A stretch of DNA of 64,000 bases from Conexibacter arvalis (GCF_014199525.1 NZ_JACHNU010000006.1:186001-250000), one strand, 5' to 3'; shown: positions 16,928 to 27,400, counted from the stretch's first letter. Notes: generated by a model from the letters alone, not told the origin. Numbers and translations are program-made.

Positions 16928-17644
16928 CTATCCGCTCGCGCGCGGCAGCCTGATGCGCACCGGGCCGTGGTCGGTCAGGCCGATCGTCAGGACGCTGTCG
17001 TCGGGGAAGACGGCCTCGACCTGCGCGAGCAGGCCGTCGTCGGCGTCGACCCACCAGGTCGTGTTGCCGTCGGCGCCGTAGCGGTAGACGTCGACCGCTC
17101 TGTCGTCGAGCGTCTCGTGGCGCAGGAGCCGGGCGTCCTGGTCCTTGATGTTGGTCGTGTTGTCGATCGTCTCCGCCGACAGCAGGTTGATGAAGCGGAT
17201 CGCCGCGTGGACCGGGTCGCCGTCGGGGTCGGGCGCCTGCGCGACGTAGCTGCGGGATCCCGGCTCCGCCTGCGCGCGGACCGATTCGCGCGTCCACGCG
17301 TAGCGGCGCTCCTGGCCCTGCGGGTCGCGCAGCGTCATCTCGCCGCGACCGTCTCTGAAGTCGACGCGCCCCTCGACGACGACGGTCGCGCCGTGGACGG
17401 GGATCGAGCCGGCGATCGTCGCGCCGCCCCGCTGCCAGTTCTGCTGGAGCACGCGCGCGAGCACGAGCGCCTGCTCGTCGGTCACCGGTCTGCCGGAGGC
17501 CGCCAAGGTGGCCGTCGTCGCGACGCCCTCCCCCGTGCGAGCCCCGTCACCGTCGCCGGAGGAGCCGCCGCAGCCGGCGGCGAGGAGCGCGCAGCAGATG
17601 AGCGCCGCGAGCGCGGCGGGGGCACGTCGCGCCGCGACGCTCAT
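16928..17644 (-). CDS. Lipoprotein of unknown function
   Basis: This 238-residue exported lipoprotein has a lipobox LLAAGC with the lipid-bearing Cys25. The mature part is mostly beta-strand and ends with repeated strands (VDVYRYGADGNTTWWVDADDGLLAQVEAVFPDDSVLTIGL), a pattern seen in LolA/LppX-like beta-barrel carriers, though I cannot assign it to a family. It starts inside the stop codon of the beta-helix gene (ATGA), so it is the third gene of an operon with the DyP peroxidase. It may serve the same extracytoplasmic process. Confidence 0.65.
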   Translation of the reverse strand: MSVAARRAPAALAALICCALLAAGCGGSSGDGDGARTGEGVATTATLAASGRPVTDEQALVLARVLQQNWQRGGATIAGSIPVHGATVVVEGRVDFRDGRGEMTLRDPQGQERRYAWTRESVRAQAEPGSRSYVAQAPDPDGDPVHAAIRFINLLSAETIDNTTNIKDQDARLLRHETLDDRAVDVYRYGADGNTTWWVDADDGLLAQVEAVFPDDSVLTIGLTDHGPVRIRLPRASG

Positions 17645-18900
17645 CTGCCGGCCTCCGGGCGCCCGACCGCCGGCGCGGCCGGCGCGGTGCGGGCTCTCGG
17701 CATGTTCGGCTGCGCCGGCGGCGCCGGCACGGTGCGGTAGTCGACCTGCGGCGGCACCGCGATCCGCGGCAGCCTGCCGACGCCGATCGCCTCCGCCTCG
17801 CCGCAGCGCGTCGCCCGTTCGAGGCCCGCCGGCGAGCTGGTGCGCGGCCGGTTGCCGGAGAAGCAGTTGCCGCCGGTCGTCCCGTTCGTCTGCAGCGCCA
17901 GGTCGAGGCGGTTGCCGGCGAGGCGGTTGTCCTCGATCCGGTTGCCCTCCGCGGTGTACGTGTCGCTGTCAAGCACGACGATCCCGACGGCCCGATGGCC
18001 GCGGACGCGGTTGCCGCGCACGACGTTCTCGCGCCCGCCGTTGATCACGATGCCGGCGCCGAAGCCCTGCGAGCCGCGCGGCGCGCCCTTGTCCTGGTTG
18101 TCGAACACGTCGTTGTCCTCGATCGTCATCTCCACCTGCGGCGCGGCGCGCTCCTTCGTCAGCGAGTTGACCTGGATGCCGACGCGGTTGCGGCGCGTGA
18201 GGTTGTCGCGCACGACGACGTCGCCGCCGGCGTTGGTGAACTCCAGGCCGACGTGGTTGAGCTCGGTGACGCTGTCGGTCACGAGCGCGTTGCACGGCTT
18301 GCAGCGGCCGAGGTAGATGCCGCTGTCGGGATGGCCGGAGGCGTAGACGTGGTCGAAGCGCCCGTGCTGGACCCCGAAGGCGTAGACGCCGTAGAGCCCG
18401 TTGTCGTAGGCGGTCAGGTACGACCCGCGCCACCCCTGCGTGTAGCGGCCCTCGGCGGCGTAGGCGCCGTCGGTGAACCAGACGACGCCGTTGACCTGGT
18501 AGTTGCGGACGGTCAGGTTCTCGACCGCGACGCCGCCGGCGGAGACCTTGATCCCGTCGGCCAGCTCGTGTCTGCCGTCGAGGATCACCTTGTTGCGGTC
18601 GGCGCCGCGGATCACCACGTCGGGATGCTCCTCGTCGACCTCGACCGCCTCGTGGTAGACGCCGGGCGCGATCAGCACGAGGTCGCCGGGCCGGCTCGCG
18701 TCGACGGCCGCCTGGATCGTCGCGTAGCTCGACGGGACGTTGAGGACGCGGCCGCTCGCCGCGGTCGCGCGCTCGGTCGCCGGCGGCGGCGCCGCGGCGG
18801 TCGGGGCGGCGGTCGTGCCGGCGTCGTCGCCGTCGCCGCTTCCGCATCCGGCGACGACGAGGGCGGCGATCAGCGCGATCAACGGGCCGATTCGGGTCAA
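17641..18900 (-). CDS. Exported parallel beta-helix lipoprotein (NosD/pectate-lyase-like repeats)
   Basis: This 419-residue protein begins with a lipoprotein signal (ALVVAGC) and a disordered Ala/Thr/Pro linker. It then has a right-handed parallel beta-helix: VPSSYATIQAAVDASRPGDLVLIAPGVYHEAV is the classic opening, followed by repeats such as VAVENLTVRNYQVNG, VVVRDNLTRRNRVGIQV, MTIEDNDVFDN and NVVRGNRVRGHRAVGIVV. A CKPC pair occurs near the middle. Such proteins bind or cleave polysaccharides or hold metal sites (NosD). The TTG start at 18900 overlaps the stop of the peroxidase gene (TTGA) behind a GGAG sequence. It is co-transcribed with the peroxidase and a small lipoprotein. Confidence 0.78.
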   Translation of the reverse strand: MTRIGPLIALIAALVVAGCGSGDGDDAGTTAAPTAAAPPPATERATAASGRVLNVPSSYATIQAAVDASRPGDLVLIAPGVYHEAVEVDEEHPDVVIRGADRNKVILDGRHELADGIKVSAGGVAVENLTVRNYQVNGVVWFTDGAYAAEGRYTQGWRGSYLTAYDNGLYGVYAFGVQHGRFDHVYASGHPDSGIYLGRCKPCNALVTDSVTELNHVGLEFTNAGGDVVVRDNLTRRNRVGIQVNSLTKERAAPQVEMTIEDNDVFDNQDKGAPRGSQGFGAGIVINGGRENVVRGNRVRGHRAVGIVVLDSDTYTAEGNRIEDNRLAGNRLDLALQTNGTTGGNCFSGNRPRTSSPAGLERATRCGEAEAIGVGRLPRIAVPPQVDYRTVPAPPAQPNMPRARTAPAAPAVGRPEAGR

Positions 18901-20081
18901 CTCAGGAGCTCCTCTCCGATGTGCTCGCCCCGTCCGGGCGCCGGCGGGACCGCGTAGATGCCGCCGGCGGTGTGGACGAGGTAGCGGTGCAGCTCGTCGT
19001 CGCGCAGCATCCGCGCGAGCATCGGCGCGACCTGGCGGGCCGGGTCGGCCGCGAAGCAGACGAACGCCATGCCGGCGTCCTGCTCGCCGTCCGCGGTCGC
19101 GCCGTCGTCGTAGTTGTAGGCGCGGCGCAGGATCCGCGCGCCGTCGTTGGCGTCGGGATGGGCGAGCCGGACGTGCGAGCGCGGCGGCGCCGCGGCGAGC
19201 GCCAGCGGCGTCGTCTCCCCGCCTCCGGTCAGCGGCCCGCCGCTCGCCTTGCGGCGGCCGATCGCCCGCTCCTGGACGTCGAGCGGGCTGCGGTCCCACG
19301 CCTGCATCCGCATCCGCACGCGGCGGTAGACGAGGTAGGTGCCGCCGGCGAGCGGCCCGCCGGCCGGCAGCCACACGTGCCGCACAAGCGCGGCGGCGTC
19401 GTCGGGCGCCGGGTTGACGGTCCCGTCCTTGAAGCCGAAGAGGTTGCGCGGCGTGCCGCCGGCGGCTGGCCGCGAGAGGAAGCCGTGCTGGGTCCACCGG
19501 CGCCGGGCGATCCCGAGCGCGGCGTTCGTCAGCTGGTGGACGGCGTGGAAGACGACCTGGCGGTCCTCCCCGCGCACCTGCAGCAGCAGGTCGCCGCCGC
19601 CGCGAGCCCGGTCGAGCGCCGCCTCGCCCGGCAGCGGCGTCGCGAGCCCGGCCGGGCGGCGCTGGGCGAAGCCGTAGCGATCGTCGAACAGCGAGGCGCC
19701 GAAGCCGACGGTGATCGTGAGGCCGGCGCCGTCGAGGCCGGCCCGCTCGCCGGTGTCGTGCCCGGTCGACGCCGCGCCGACGCCGGCGTCGGCCGCGCCG
19801 TCGCGCGCGCCCCCGCACAGCGCGACGATCAGCGCCGTCCAGTCGCGCAGCAGCCGCGGGACGTCGGCGCGGTCGGGCGTGTGGAGGTCGAAGGCGGCGA
19901 GCGTCAGGTGGGCCTGCGGCGGCGTCGCGATCCCCGCCTGCCGCGCGCCGTCGAACGGTCGCGCCGGCGGCCGCGCCTCCGACCGCGCGCCGCCGGCGAA
20001 GTGGATCGCCCCGCCGCCCGCGAGCGCGCCGACGGCGACGCCCGCCAGCGCCTCGCGCCGACTCACGCGCGGCGCGCGCAC
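18897..20081 (-). CDS. Tat-exported DyP-type heme peroxidase (EfeB-like)
   Basis: This 394-residue protein has a Tat signal at the N-terminus (VSRREALAGVAVGALAGG) and the DyP fold. The hallmark NLFGFKDGT is at residues about 213-221 (catalytic Asp219), with SHVRLAHPDANDG containing the heme-ligand region near the C-terminal third. DyP peroxidases oxidise diverse substrates with peroxide, and EfeB relatives release or oxidise iron outside the membrane. No efeU or efeO is adjacent. Instead a beta-helix lipoprotein and another lipoprotein follow in the same operon. The GTG start at 20081 is chosen for its GAAGGAAGG site and position just before the Tat motif. Confidence 0.87.
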   Translation of the reverse strand: MRAPRVSRREALAGVAVGALAGGGAIHFAGGARSEARPPARPFDGARQAGIATPPQAHLTLAAFDLHTPDRADVPRLLRDWTALIVALCGGARDGAADAGVGAASTGHDTGERAGLDGAGLTITVGFGASLFDDRYGFAQRRPAGLATPLPGEAALDRARGGGDLLLQVRGEDRQVVFHAVHQLTNAALGIARRRWTQHGFLSRPAAGGTPRNLFGFKDGTVNPAPDDAAALVRHVWLPAGGPLAGGTYLVYRRVRMRMQAWDRSPLDVQERAIGRRKASGGPLTGGGETTPLALAAAPPRSHVRLAHPDANDGARILRRAYNYDDGATADGEQDAGMAFVCFAADPARQVAPMLARMLRDDELHRYLVHTAGGIYAVPPAPGRGEHIGEELLS

Positions 20082-20136
20082 GCGCCTTCCTTCGTCCCTG
20101 CCGGGGCCATCCGACGCGACGGTACCTGGCCGGACC

Positions 20137-21729
20137 TCATCTTCCAAAGGACCGCGAAACGGCTGCGACCTTCGAGGGAGGCCCGCCCCTCGCGGCACGC
20201 CGGACGGCCGTCGCGCGCCGATGCATGAGCGCGATCAGCTGCGCGCGCGACCGCACGCCGCACTTGACCATCACGCGCGTCATGTGCGCCTTGACCGTCG
20301 CCTCCGCGATCCCGAGCGCGGCGGCGATCTCCGCGTTGGTCGCCCCGTCGGCGGAGCGGCGCGCGACCTCCCACTCGCGCACCGTCAGGCCTGCGCGCGG
20401 GACGCCGGCCGGAGGCGCCGGCGGGCGGGCATGGGCGCGCAGCAGCAGCGGCTCGGCCGCCGCCTCGACCAGCGGCTGCAGCCCGAGCAGCTCGGCGACC
20501 GCGCGCTCCCGCAGGCAGTCGGAGCGGCGTGCTCGCGCGATCCACACGAGCCCGGCGGCCCGTCCGTGCACGCGCACGACGAGGACGAGCGGCGCCGACC
20601 ACCCCGCGCCGGCGGCGAGGCCGTCGATCCGGTCGGCACGGGGATGGACGGCCTCCGCCGTCGCCACGTCCCACGTCTGCGGCTGGCGCGCGAGATCGCG
20701 GACGAACTCCGGCGCGAACAGCGCCGCGTGGAGCATGCGCGCACGCTCGCCGGCCGGTCCGCCGGCGGAGGCGTCCGCGAACGCGACCTCGCCGCGCACG
20801 ACGGCGCCCCGGCCCGAGAGGGCGGCGTAGCCGCCGACGACGCCGTCGATCCGCTCGCGCGACCACCGCAGCAGCGCTTCGAGCAGCCGCTCGGCGGTCG
20901 CGGCGTCCTCCTGCGGGGTCTGCCACGGCGGCTGGGCGGCGGGCGCGAGGCGCCGCGTCACGTCCCGCCGCGTCCGCGCACCGAGCTTGAGCAGGATCTT
21001 GCGGGTGTGCGACTTCACCGTCTCGATCCCGACGTGCAGCGCACGGGCGATCTCGGCGTTCGTCGCGCCGTCGGCGATCATGCGCGCGACCTCGCGCTCG
21101 CGGGCGGTCAGCGCCGCCACGAGCCGGTTCTCGCCGAGGACGTCGCTCGTCGCCTCGACGTAGGCATGCTCGACCAGCGGCTGGAGCGCGTCGAGCACGG
21201 CCAGCTGGCGCGGCGTCCAGCCGCGGCTCCGCAGCGACCGCCACAGCGTGATGCCGCCGACCAGCCTGCCCTCGGCGCGCACCAGCAGACGGGCGTCGTT
21301 GACGACCCCGATCCGCCGGTAGGCGGCGGCGAGCTCGGGCCGGCGCGCGACGGCGAGCGGGAGCCCGCCGACGTCGTCGAGGGTCGCGGTTCCCCGGCCG
21401 CTCGCGGACAGCGCCGCCGGGGCGAGCGGGTCGAGATCGCGCAGCGCATGCTTCCAGCGGGCGACCGCCGCCACCGCGGTCGGCGGTGAGACCGGCATCC
21501 AGACGATCGAACGCCGCAGCTCGCCGGCCGCGCCGGTGGTGAAGAAGGTCGCCGCCTCGGGGCCCAGCTGCCGCGCGACCGCGTCGAGCGCGACGGCGGC
21601 CGCCGCGCCGGAGGGGCTCTCGAGCCGGGCGTCGGCCGCATGCACGACATGCGGCAGCCCGCTGCCCGTCCCCTCCGGGCCTCCGCCCGACCGCGCCGCG
21701 GCGCCGCCGGGCGCGCCCCCATCCGCCAT
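20137..21729 (-). CDS. LuxR-family regulator with two HTH domains (tandem duplication)
   Basis: This 530-residue protein consists of two similar halves. Each has a GAF-like or otherwise alpha/beta sensor region followed by a LuxR/NarL HTH. HTH 1 spans about residues 207-261 (LTAREREVARMIADGATNAEIARALHVG then ETVKSHTRKILLKLGARTR). HTH 2 is at about 448-502 (LTVREWEVARRSADGATNAEIAAALGIA then ATVKAHMTRVMVKCGVRSR). The shared ADGATNAEIA segment shows the halves are paralogous. No receiver phosphorylation site is visible. One polypeptide may act as a built-in dimer. It lies upstream of the peroxidase operon on the same strand and 140 bases from a second LuxR regulator. Confidence 0.82.
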   Translation of the reverse strand: MADGGAPGGAAARSGGGPEGTGSGLPHVVHAADARLESPSGAAAAVALDAVARQLGPEAATFFTTGAAGELRRSIVWMPVSPPTAVAAVARWKHALRDLDPLAPAALSASGRGTATLDDVGGLPLAVARRPELAAAYRRIGVVNDARLLVRAEGRLVGGITLWRSLRSRGWTPRQLAVLDALQPLVEHAYVEATSDVLGENRLVAALTAREREVARMIADGATNAEIARALHVGIETVKSHTRKILLKLGARTRRDVTRRLAPAAQPPWQTPQEDAATAERLLEALLRWSRERIDGVVGGYAALSGRGAVVRGEVAFADASAGGPAGERARMLHAALFAPEFVRDLARQPQTWDVATAEAVHPRADRIDGLAAGAGWSAPLVLVVRVHGRAAGLVWIARARRSDCLRERAVAELLGLQPLVEAAAEPLLLRAHARPPAPPAGVPRAGLTVREWEVARRSADGATNAEIAAALGIAEATVKAHMTRVMVKCGVRSRAQLIALMHRRATAVRRAARGGPPSKVAAVSRSFGR

Positions 21730-21871
21730 GCGCGTCCCGTCCCTTCGTCTTGTCGAGCGCGCTGCCCGTGACGGATGCGGATTCCCTGCCGACGCCGCCA
21801 CGGAAGGGCCCTCCCGCTGTCGCGGGACGGTACCGGACACGACAGTCGGACAGCGACTCCGATTCACGTTT

Positions 21872-24148
21872 TCACCTGGGTGAATTCGCGCCCGGCGCGG
21901 CGCCCTCGACGGCGGTGGGCCGGTCGGCGATCTCGCCGCGCACCGGGTCGAGCAGGCCGCGGGCGCGCGCGACCGCGACCGCCTCCGCGCGCGAGCCGAC
22001 GCCGAGCCGGCGGTAGATGCGCCGCAGGTGCGTTCCGACCGTGTCGGAGGAGAGGTAGAGGGCGGCGGCGATCTGGCGGCGACTCAGCTCGCTGGGCAGC
22101 AGCGCGAGCACCCGCCGCTCGGCTCTCGTCGGGCTGGTCCCGAGCAGCTCGTCGCCGTCGCGCGCCAGCGCCGCCTCTACGGCCGCGAGCCGCGGCTCGA
22201 CGATGCCGGCGTCGAGGTGGTCGTCGACGATCGCGCGGGCGGCGGCGGCGCTCTCGCGCGCGGCGCAGCGCTCCCCGCGGTCGAGCTCCAGCTCGGCGCG
22301 CAGCAGCAGCGTCAGGGCGTCGTGGAGCGAGCCGGGGACCCGGCGCGTCAGCCGCGCGGCCCGTGCGAGCTCGCGCTCGGCGTCGGCGCGCAGGCCCGCG
22401 GCGCGCGCGACGGCGGCGACCGCCTGGTGGACGTAGGCGTGGTCGAGCGCCGGCGCCTCGCCGCGGACGTGGGCGAGCGCCGCGCCGGCGTGGGCGAGCG
22501 CCCGCTCCTCCCTGCGGTCGTCGACGGCGACGAGTGCGAGCGTCGCCAGCGCCCACCCCCGGTGGCGGCCGGCCGTCGCGTCGAGATGGGCCTCCAGCAG
22601 CGACCGCGCCGCGCCGCTCTCACCGGCGAACCAGAGCGCCATGCCGAGGTTCGCCGCGATCGCCGCGCGCGCGGGCAGCGGCTGTTCGCGGACGCGCGCG
22701 AACAGCGCTCGCCCGCGCTGCACCGACTCGGCGACGCGGCCGAAGAACGGCAGCGTGAGGCAGCGCTCGACCAGCGCCTCGACGCCGGGCGCGTCTGAGC
22801 GGTCGCGCAGCGCGCGGAAGCCGGCGTCCAGCTCCGCCGGCGAGAGGGCGCCGTCGAGGCCGCCGGCGAGCAGCCCGAGCGCCCGGCAGTAGGGGCCGAA
22901 CTCGCCCCGCTCCGGCGGGATCGCGTCGATCAGCCGCCGCACCGTCGCGTAGCGGCGCGCGCGCATGAGCGTCTCGCCGTGGCGGTGGACGAGGGCCGCG
23001 GCGGCACGGCCGTCGCCGGCGGCGCCGGCATGGGCGATCGCCTCCTCGACGCGGCCGCTCGCATCCAGCCAGCGCGACGCGCGCAGGTGCAGCGCGCCGA
23101 CGAGCTGCGGCTCCCGCGCGTGCAGCTCCCGCCGCAGCAGCTGCGCGAGCAGCCGGTCGCAGCGGAGCGACCCGCCGGCGCCGTCGTGGTCGGCGTCGGG
23201 CTCGGGGTTGCTCGCGACCAGGTTGGAGCGGCGCGCACGCTCGAGCAGCTCGCCCGCGGCGGGGGCGTCGAGCACGGCGGCGCAGAGCGACGCGTCGAGC
23301 CGCGCGAGGATCGAGGTGCGACGCAGGAAGGTGCGCAGCTCCGGGTCGAGCTGGTCGAGCAGCTCCTCGCCGAGATACGCGTCGACGTCGGCGCGGGAGC
23401 GCGCGAGCGCCTGCCGGAAGCGCGCGTCGTCGGGCTCTGGCGGCAGCGAGTCGGCGACCAGCGCCAGGCCGGCCGGCCAGCCGCCGACGCGCTCCTCGAC
23501 GGCCGCGAGCTGCTCGCGGCTCAGCGCGAGCCTGAGCGCGCCGTTCAGCAGCCGCTCGCTCTCCGCCGGCCGGAAGGCGAGCGTCCGCGGCCCGACCTCG
23601 GTCACCGTCCCCGCCGCCCGCCGCCGCGCAAGCCGCAGCGGCGGCGCCGACCGCGTCGCGACGACGACGCGCGCGCCGGGCGGGAGCGCGTCGATCAGCG
23701 CCTCCAGGAGGCGATGGCAGGCCGGCGCGCGCACGTGCTGCAGGTCGTCGAGGACGAGCGCGAAGCCGTCGGCCGACGCGGCCGCCTCCAGCCCGTCGAG
23801 CAGACGCGGCAGCACCTCCTCGAACGGGTCGGCGTCGTCGCGCAGCGCGCGCTGCGCCTCGACCGCCGCCTCCGTCTCGACCGTGCCGAGCGCCGCCGCG
23901 AGGTGCGCGAGCAGCCGTCGCGGGTCGTCGTCGCCGGCGTCGAGCGACAGCCACGCCGTCGGCTGGTCCGCCGACTCGACCCACTGCGCGAGCGCGGTCG
24001 TCTTCCCGCAGCCGGCCGGCGCGCAGACGACCGTCAACGGCCGGCCGCCGCCGGCGTCCAGCGATCTCGTCACGCGGCGCCGCGCGATCGTCCGGCGGTG
24101 CGGGCGCGGCACCCGCAGCTTGGCCTGGGTGAGGAGCGGGAAGGTCAT
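21872..24148 (-). CDS. MalT-like LuxR-family ATP-dependent regulator
   Basis: This 758-residue protein has the STAND/MalT layout: N-terminal P-loop NTPase with Walker A APAGCGKTT (residues 43-51), Walker B region FALVLDDLQHV, ARC-like regions with GWPAGLALVADSL, a long TPR-like helical middle (about 370-670) and a C-terminal LuxR HTH (about 690-745: TRAERRVLALLPSELSRRQIAAALYLSSDTVGTHLRRIYRRLGV). Such proteins bind a small ligand and ATP, oligomerise and activate transcription. The target is unknown. It is divergent from the large surface-protein gene at 24434, which is a candidate target by position. Confidence 0.88.
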   Translation of the reverse strand: MTFPLLTQAKLRVPRPHRRTIARRRVTRSLDAGGGRPLTVVCAPAGCGKTTALAQWVESADQPTAWLSLDAGDDDPRRLLAHLAAALGTVETEAAVEAQRALRDDADPFEEVLPRLLDGLEAAASADGFALVLDDLQHVRAPACHRLLEALIDALPPGARVVVATRSAPPLRLARRRAAGTVTEVGPRTLAFRPAESERLLNGALRLALSREQLAAVEERVGGWPAGLALVADSLPPEPDDARFRQALARSRADVDAYLGEELLDQLDPELRTFLRRTSILARLDASLCAAVLDAPAAGELLERARRSNLVASNPEPDADHDGAGGSLRCDRLLAQLLRRELHAREPQLVGALHLRASRWLDASGRVEEAIAHAGAAGDGRAAAALVHRHGETLMRARRYATVRRLIDAIPPERGEFGPYCRALGLLAGGLDGALSPAELDAGFRALRDRSDAPGVEALVERCLTLPFFGRVAESVQRGRALFARVREQPLPARAAIAANLGMALWFAGESGAARSLLEAHLDATAGRHRGWALATLALVAVDDRREERALAHAGAALAHVRGEAPALDHAYVHQAVAAVARAAGLRADAERELARAARLTRRVPGSLHDALTLLLRAELELDRGERCAARESAAAARAIVDDHLDAGIVEPRLAAVEAALARDGDELLGTSPTRAERRVLALLPSELSRRQIAAALYLSSDTVGTHLRRIYRRLGVGSRAEAVAVARARGLLDPVRGEIADRPTAVEGAAPGANSPR

Positions 24149-24433
24149 CTCGCGGGCACGTCGCGGGTTCGGTACCCCGCGCCCCCCTCCGAGCGGCGAG
24201 CCGTGCAGCATCGCCCGTCGAAACCCTGGTCAATGCTGTGCGACCGGGATTCGGCTGCGACCTCCGAGGGGCGACCTTCGGGTGATTGTCGTCCCGACCC
24301 GTTGCGCTCGTCGTCGTTGTGCCGATACCTGATCCGCATCGACAGTCCCTGACCAGAGGGAGACCAAGGGTGCAGTCAGGCACGATCACGCGGCACGCCT
24401 GCGATGGCGGCCGCCGGCAACGGAAGGGGGCCC
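24149..24433. promoter_or_regulatory. Divergent intergenic region between MalT-like regulator and surface protein
   Basis: No gene is visible in these 285 bases. They hold the promoters of two divergent genes. A 19-base stretch CGGCTGCGACCTCCGAGGG near 24251 matches, with one difference, CGGCTGCGACCTTCGAGGG near 20160 at the 3' end of the other LuxR gene. The surface-protein start at 24434 has a strong GGAAGGGGG site. Confidence 0.45.
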
Positions 24434-27400
24434 ATGCGCCCATCGACGGATAGGCGACGGACCGCCCGCTCGCGGATGCGCGACGGCGCCGATGCCGTGC
24501 TGCGCGCACGGCGGCGCACGCTCGTGCCCCTGGCCGCCGCGGCGGCCGTGCTGGTGCTGCCGGGCGTCGCCGGGGCGGCGACGGTCAGCGGCACGGCGTT
24601 CGAGGACTTCAACGACAACGGCGTGCGCGACAGCGCACCGGTCTTCGACGCCGGTGTCGGCGGGATCGCCGTCACCGCCTACGGCCCCGGCGGCGCCGTG
24701 CTGGCCAGCAGCACGACGGCCGCCGACGGCAGCTACAGCCTCAACGTCCCCGATCCGGCCGCGCGCGTCCGGCTCGAGTTCACCGGCCTGCCGGCCGGCT
24801 ATCAGCCGGCGCGCCATGGCGCGAGATCGGGCACGACCGTCCAGTTCGTCGACCTCTCCGGCGGCGACGCGACCGGGATCGACGTCGGCGTGCTGCAGCC
24901 GGCCAACTTCTGCCAGGACAATCCGCAGCTGGCGGTCGCCTGCATGCAGTTCGGCGCGCGCGACGGCGATCACGCCGGCGACACCGCGTTGCGACTGGTC
25001 GCCGACGCGACCGCCGACAACGAACCGCCGGTCGGCGGCGGCTCGCAGGGCAGACTGCCCGGCGAGGTCGCGGGCGCGACCTACGCGCAGATCGGCTCGG
25101 TCTTCGGCGTCGCCAACGTGCAGGGCAGCGGCTTCGCCTACTCCTCGGCGTACACGAAGCGCCACGCCGACTGGGGCCCGGGCGGCGCCGGCGCGATCTA
25201 CCGCACCGATGTCGGCCAGGCCAACGCGGGCACCCCGAACGCCACGCTCTTCTTCGACGTCAACTCCCTCCCGAGCAGACCGGCCGGGAGCGCGACGCGC
25301 GGGACGAACGGCTGGGTCCGCGACAGCGACTCCTTCGACGCGGTCGGCACCACCGGCCTCGGCAACCTCGTCGCCAACGGCGACGGCTCGGCGCTCTTCA
25401 CGGTCGGCCTCGGCAGCCGCGAGCTGATCCAGGTCCCGATCCCGGCCGACGGCTCCACGCCGACGGGCGCGAGAACGTTCGCGATCCCGAGCCCGTGCGC
25501 GGTGCCCGGCGACGCTCGCCCGATGGGCCTCGGCTTCGACAAGCCCGGCAACGTCCTCTACGTCGGCGGCGTCTGCTCGGAGGCGAGCAGAGGCGATCCG
25601 GCGCCGAGAGCGGCGAGCGCCGACCTGTCGATCTACGTCTACGCGTTCGATCCGGCGACCGGGACGTTCAGCTCCGCGCCGGTCCTCGACGTGCCGCTGC
25701 CGGCCGACCGGCTCTGCACCTGGCGCTCGGCCGCGAGACCGTTCCCCGACCCCGCGTGCGGCGTCGCGAGCGCGACCTGGCATCCGTGGACGAGAACGTT
25801 CACGGCGACGCCGAGCTACGCCCAGCCGATGCTCTCCGACATCGCCATCGTCGGCGACGATCTCGTGCTCGGCTTCCGCGACCGCTGGCCCGATCAGATC
25901 GGGGCGAACTCACTGTCGCCTGACGGCAGCACGGCCGAGAACGGCGTCCAGTCCGGCTACGCGCTGCGCGCCTGCGCCAGCGGCGGCGGCTTCGCGCTGG
26001 AGAGCAACGGCGTCTGCGGCGACGTGACCGCCGGCGGCTGGCGCGGCATCGCCGACGTCGGCCCCGGCGACGGCCTCTTCTACTGGGACCAGGACTACAA
26101 CCACAACCCGGTCGTGCCGCCGCAGGGCGCGCACGACTACACCGGCGTCGGCGGCCTGCTCCAGATCCCGGGCGCGGTCTCGCTGCGCCAGACGGCACAG
26201 GACGCGGCGAACGTCTGCCCGGCGGGCATGGCGACCAACACCTGCCCGACGGCCGAGGGCCCGAACTCGTCCGCCGGCGTGCTGTACCTCAGCAACAGCG
26301 ACGGCTCGCGCGACAAGGGCTACAACCTCTACACCCAGGACGGCACCAGCCCAGCGACTGCGACCTTCGGCAAGTCCAACGGCCTCGGCGACCTCGAGGC
26401 GCTCTGCGACGCGGCACCGATCGAGATCGGCAACTACGTCTGGTTCGACGCCAATCGCGACGGCGTGCAGGATCCCGACGAGACGCCCGTCGCCGACGTC
26501 GTGGTCGAGCTGCTGGACGCTGCCGGCAACGTGATCGCGACGACGAGAACCGACGCCAGCGGCCAGTACTGGTTCGACGAGTCCAACGTGCCGGGCGCGA
26601 TCCAGCCGCACACCGACTACACGGTGCGGATCCCGCTCGACCAGCCGGCGCTCGAGGGCTGGACGCCGACCGCCGACCACACCAGCGACGCGCTGCGCGA
26701 CTCCAACGGCGTCGTGTCGGGCCGCTACGTGATCGACCCGCTCAGAACGGGCGCGGCCGGCCACAACGACCACACGCACGACTTCGGCTTCTTCTGGTTC
26801 AACGTCTCGATCAGAAAGGCCGTCTCGTCGCCGACCGCGAAGATCGGCGACACGATCACGTACACGCTGACAGCCAGAAACGACGGGCCGTCGTGGGCGA
26901 CCGACGTGGTCGTCACCGACACCCTGCCCAGACAGCTCGAGCTGACGGGCGCGACGACCAGCCAGGGCACCTGCACGACGGCCGGCAACGCGCTCCGCTG
27001 CGAGCTCGGCACGCTGCGGCCGGGTCAGGTCGAGACGGTCACCGTGACCGCGGTCGTGCACAGATCGGGCACGATCGTCAACACCGCGGTGATCAGATCG
27101 CCGGGTGACAGAGACCCGAGCGACAACGAGGATCCCGAGGAGGTCAGAGTCCCTGAGCCCGACCTCTCGATCGTGAAGAGAGCGTCGGCCGCGACGGTCC
27201 AGCTCGGCCAGACGTTCACGTACACGCTGACGGCGAGAAACAACGGCCCGGGCGTGGCGAGAGACGTCGTCGTGCGAGACCGAGTGCCCGCGCAGCTGGC
27301 GGTCGTCTCGACGAGAACGCCGGTCGGCACGTGCGCGACCAGCCGCGCGACGGTCAGATGCGAGCTGGGCGCACTGGCCGAGGGTCAGGCGGTCCCGGTC

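Noticed and set aside
18897-20081. A complete EfeUOB iron-uptake operon
   Set aside because: Only the EfeB-like peroxidase is present; the neighbours are a beta-helix protein and an unrelated lipoprotein.
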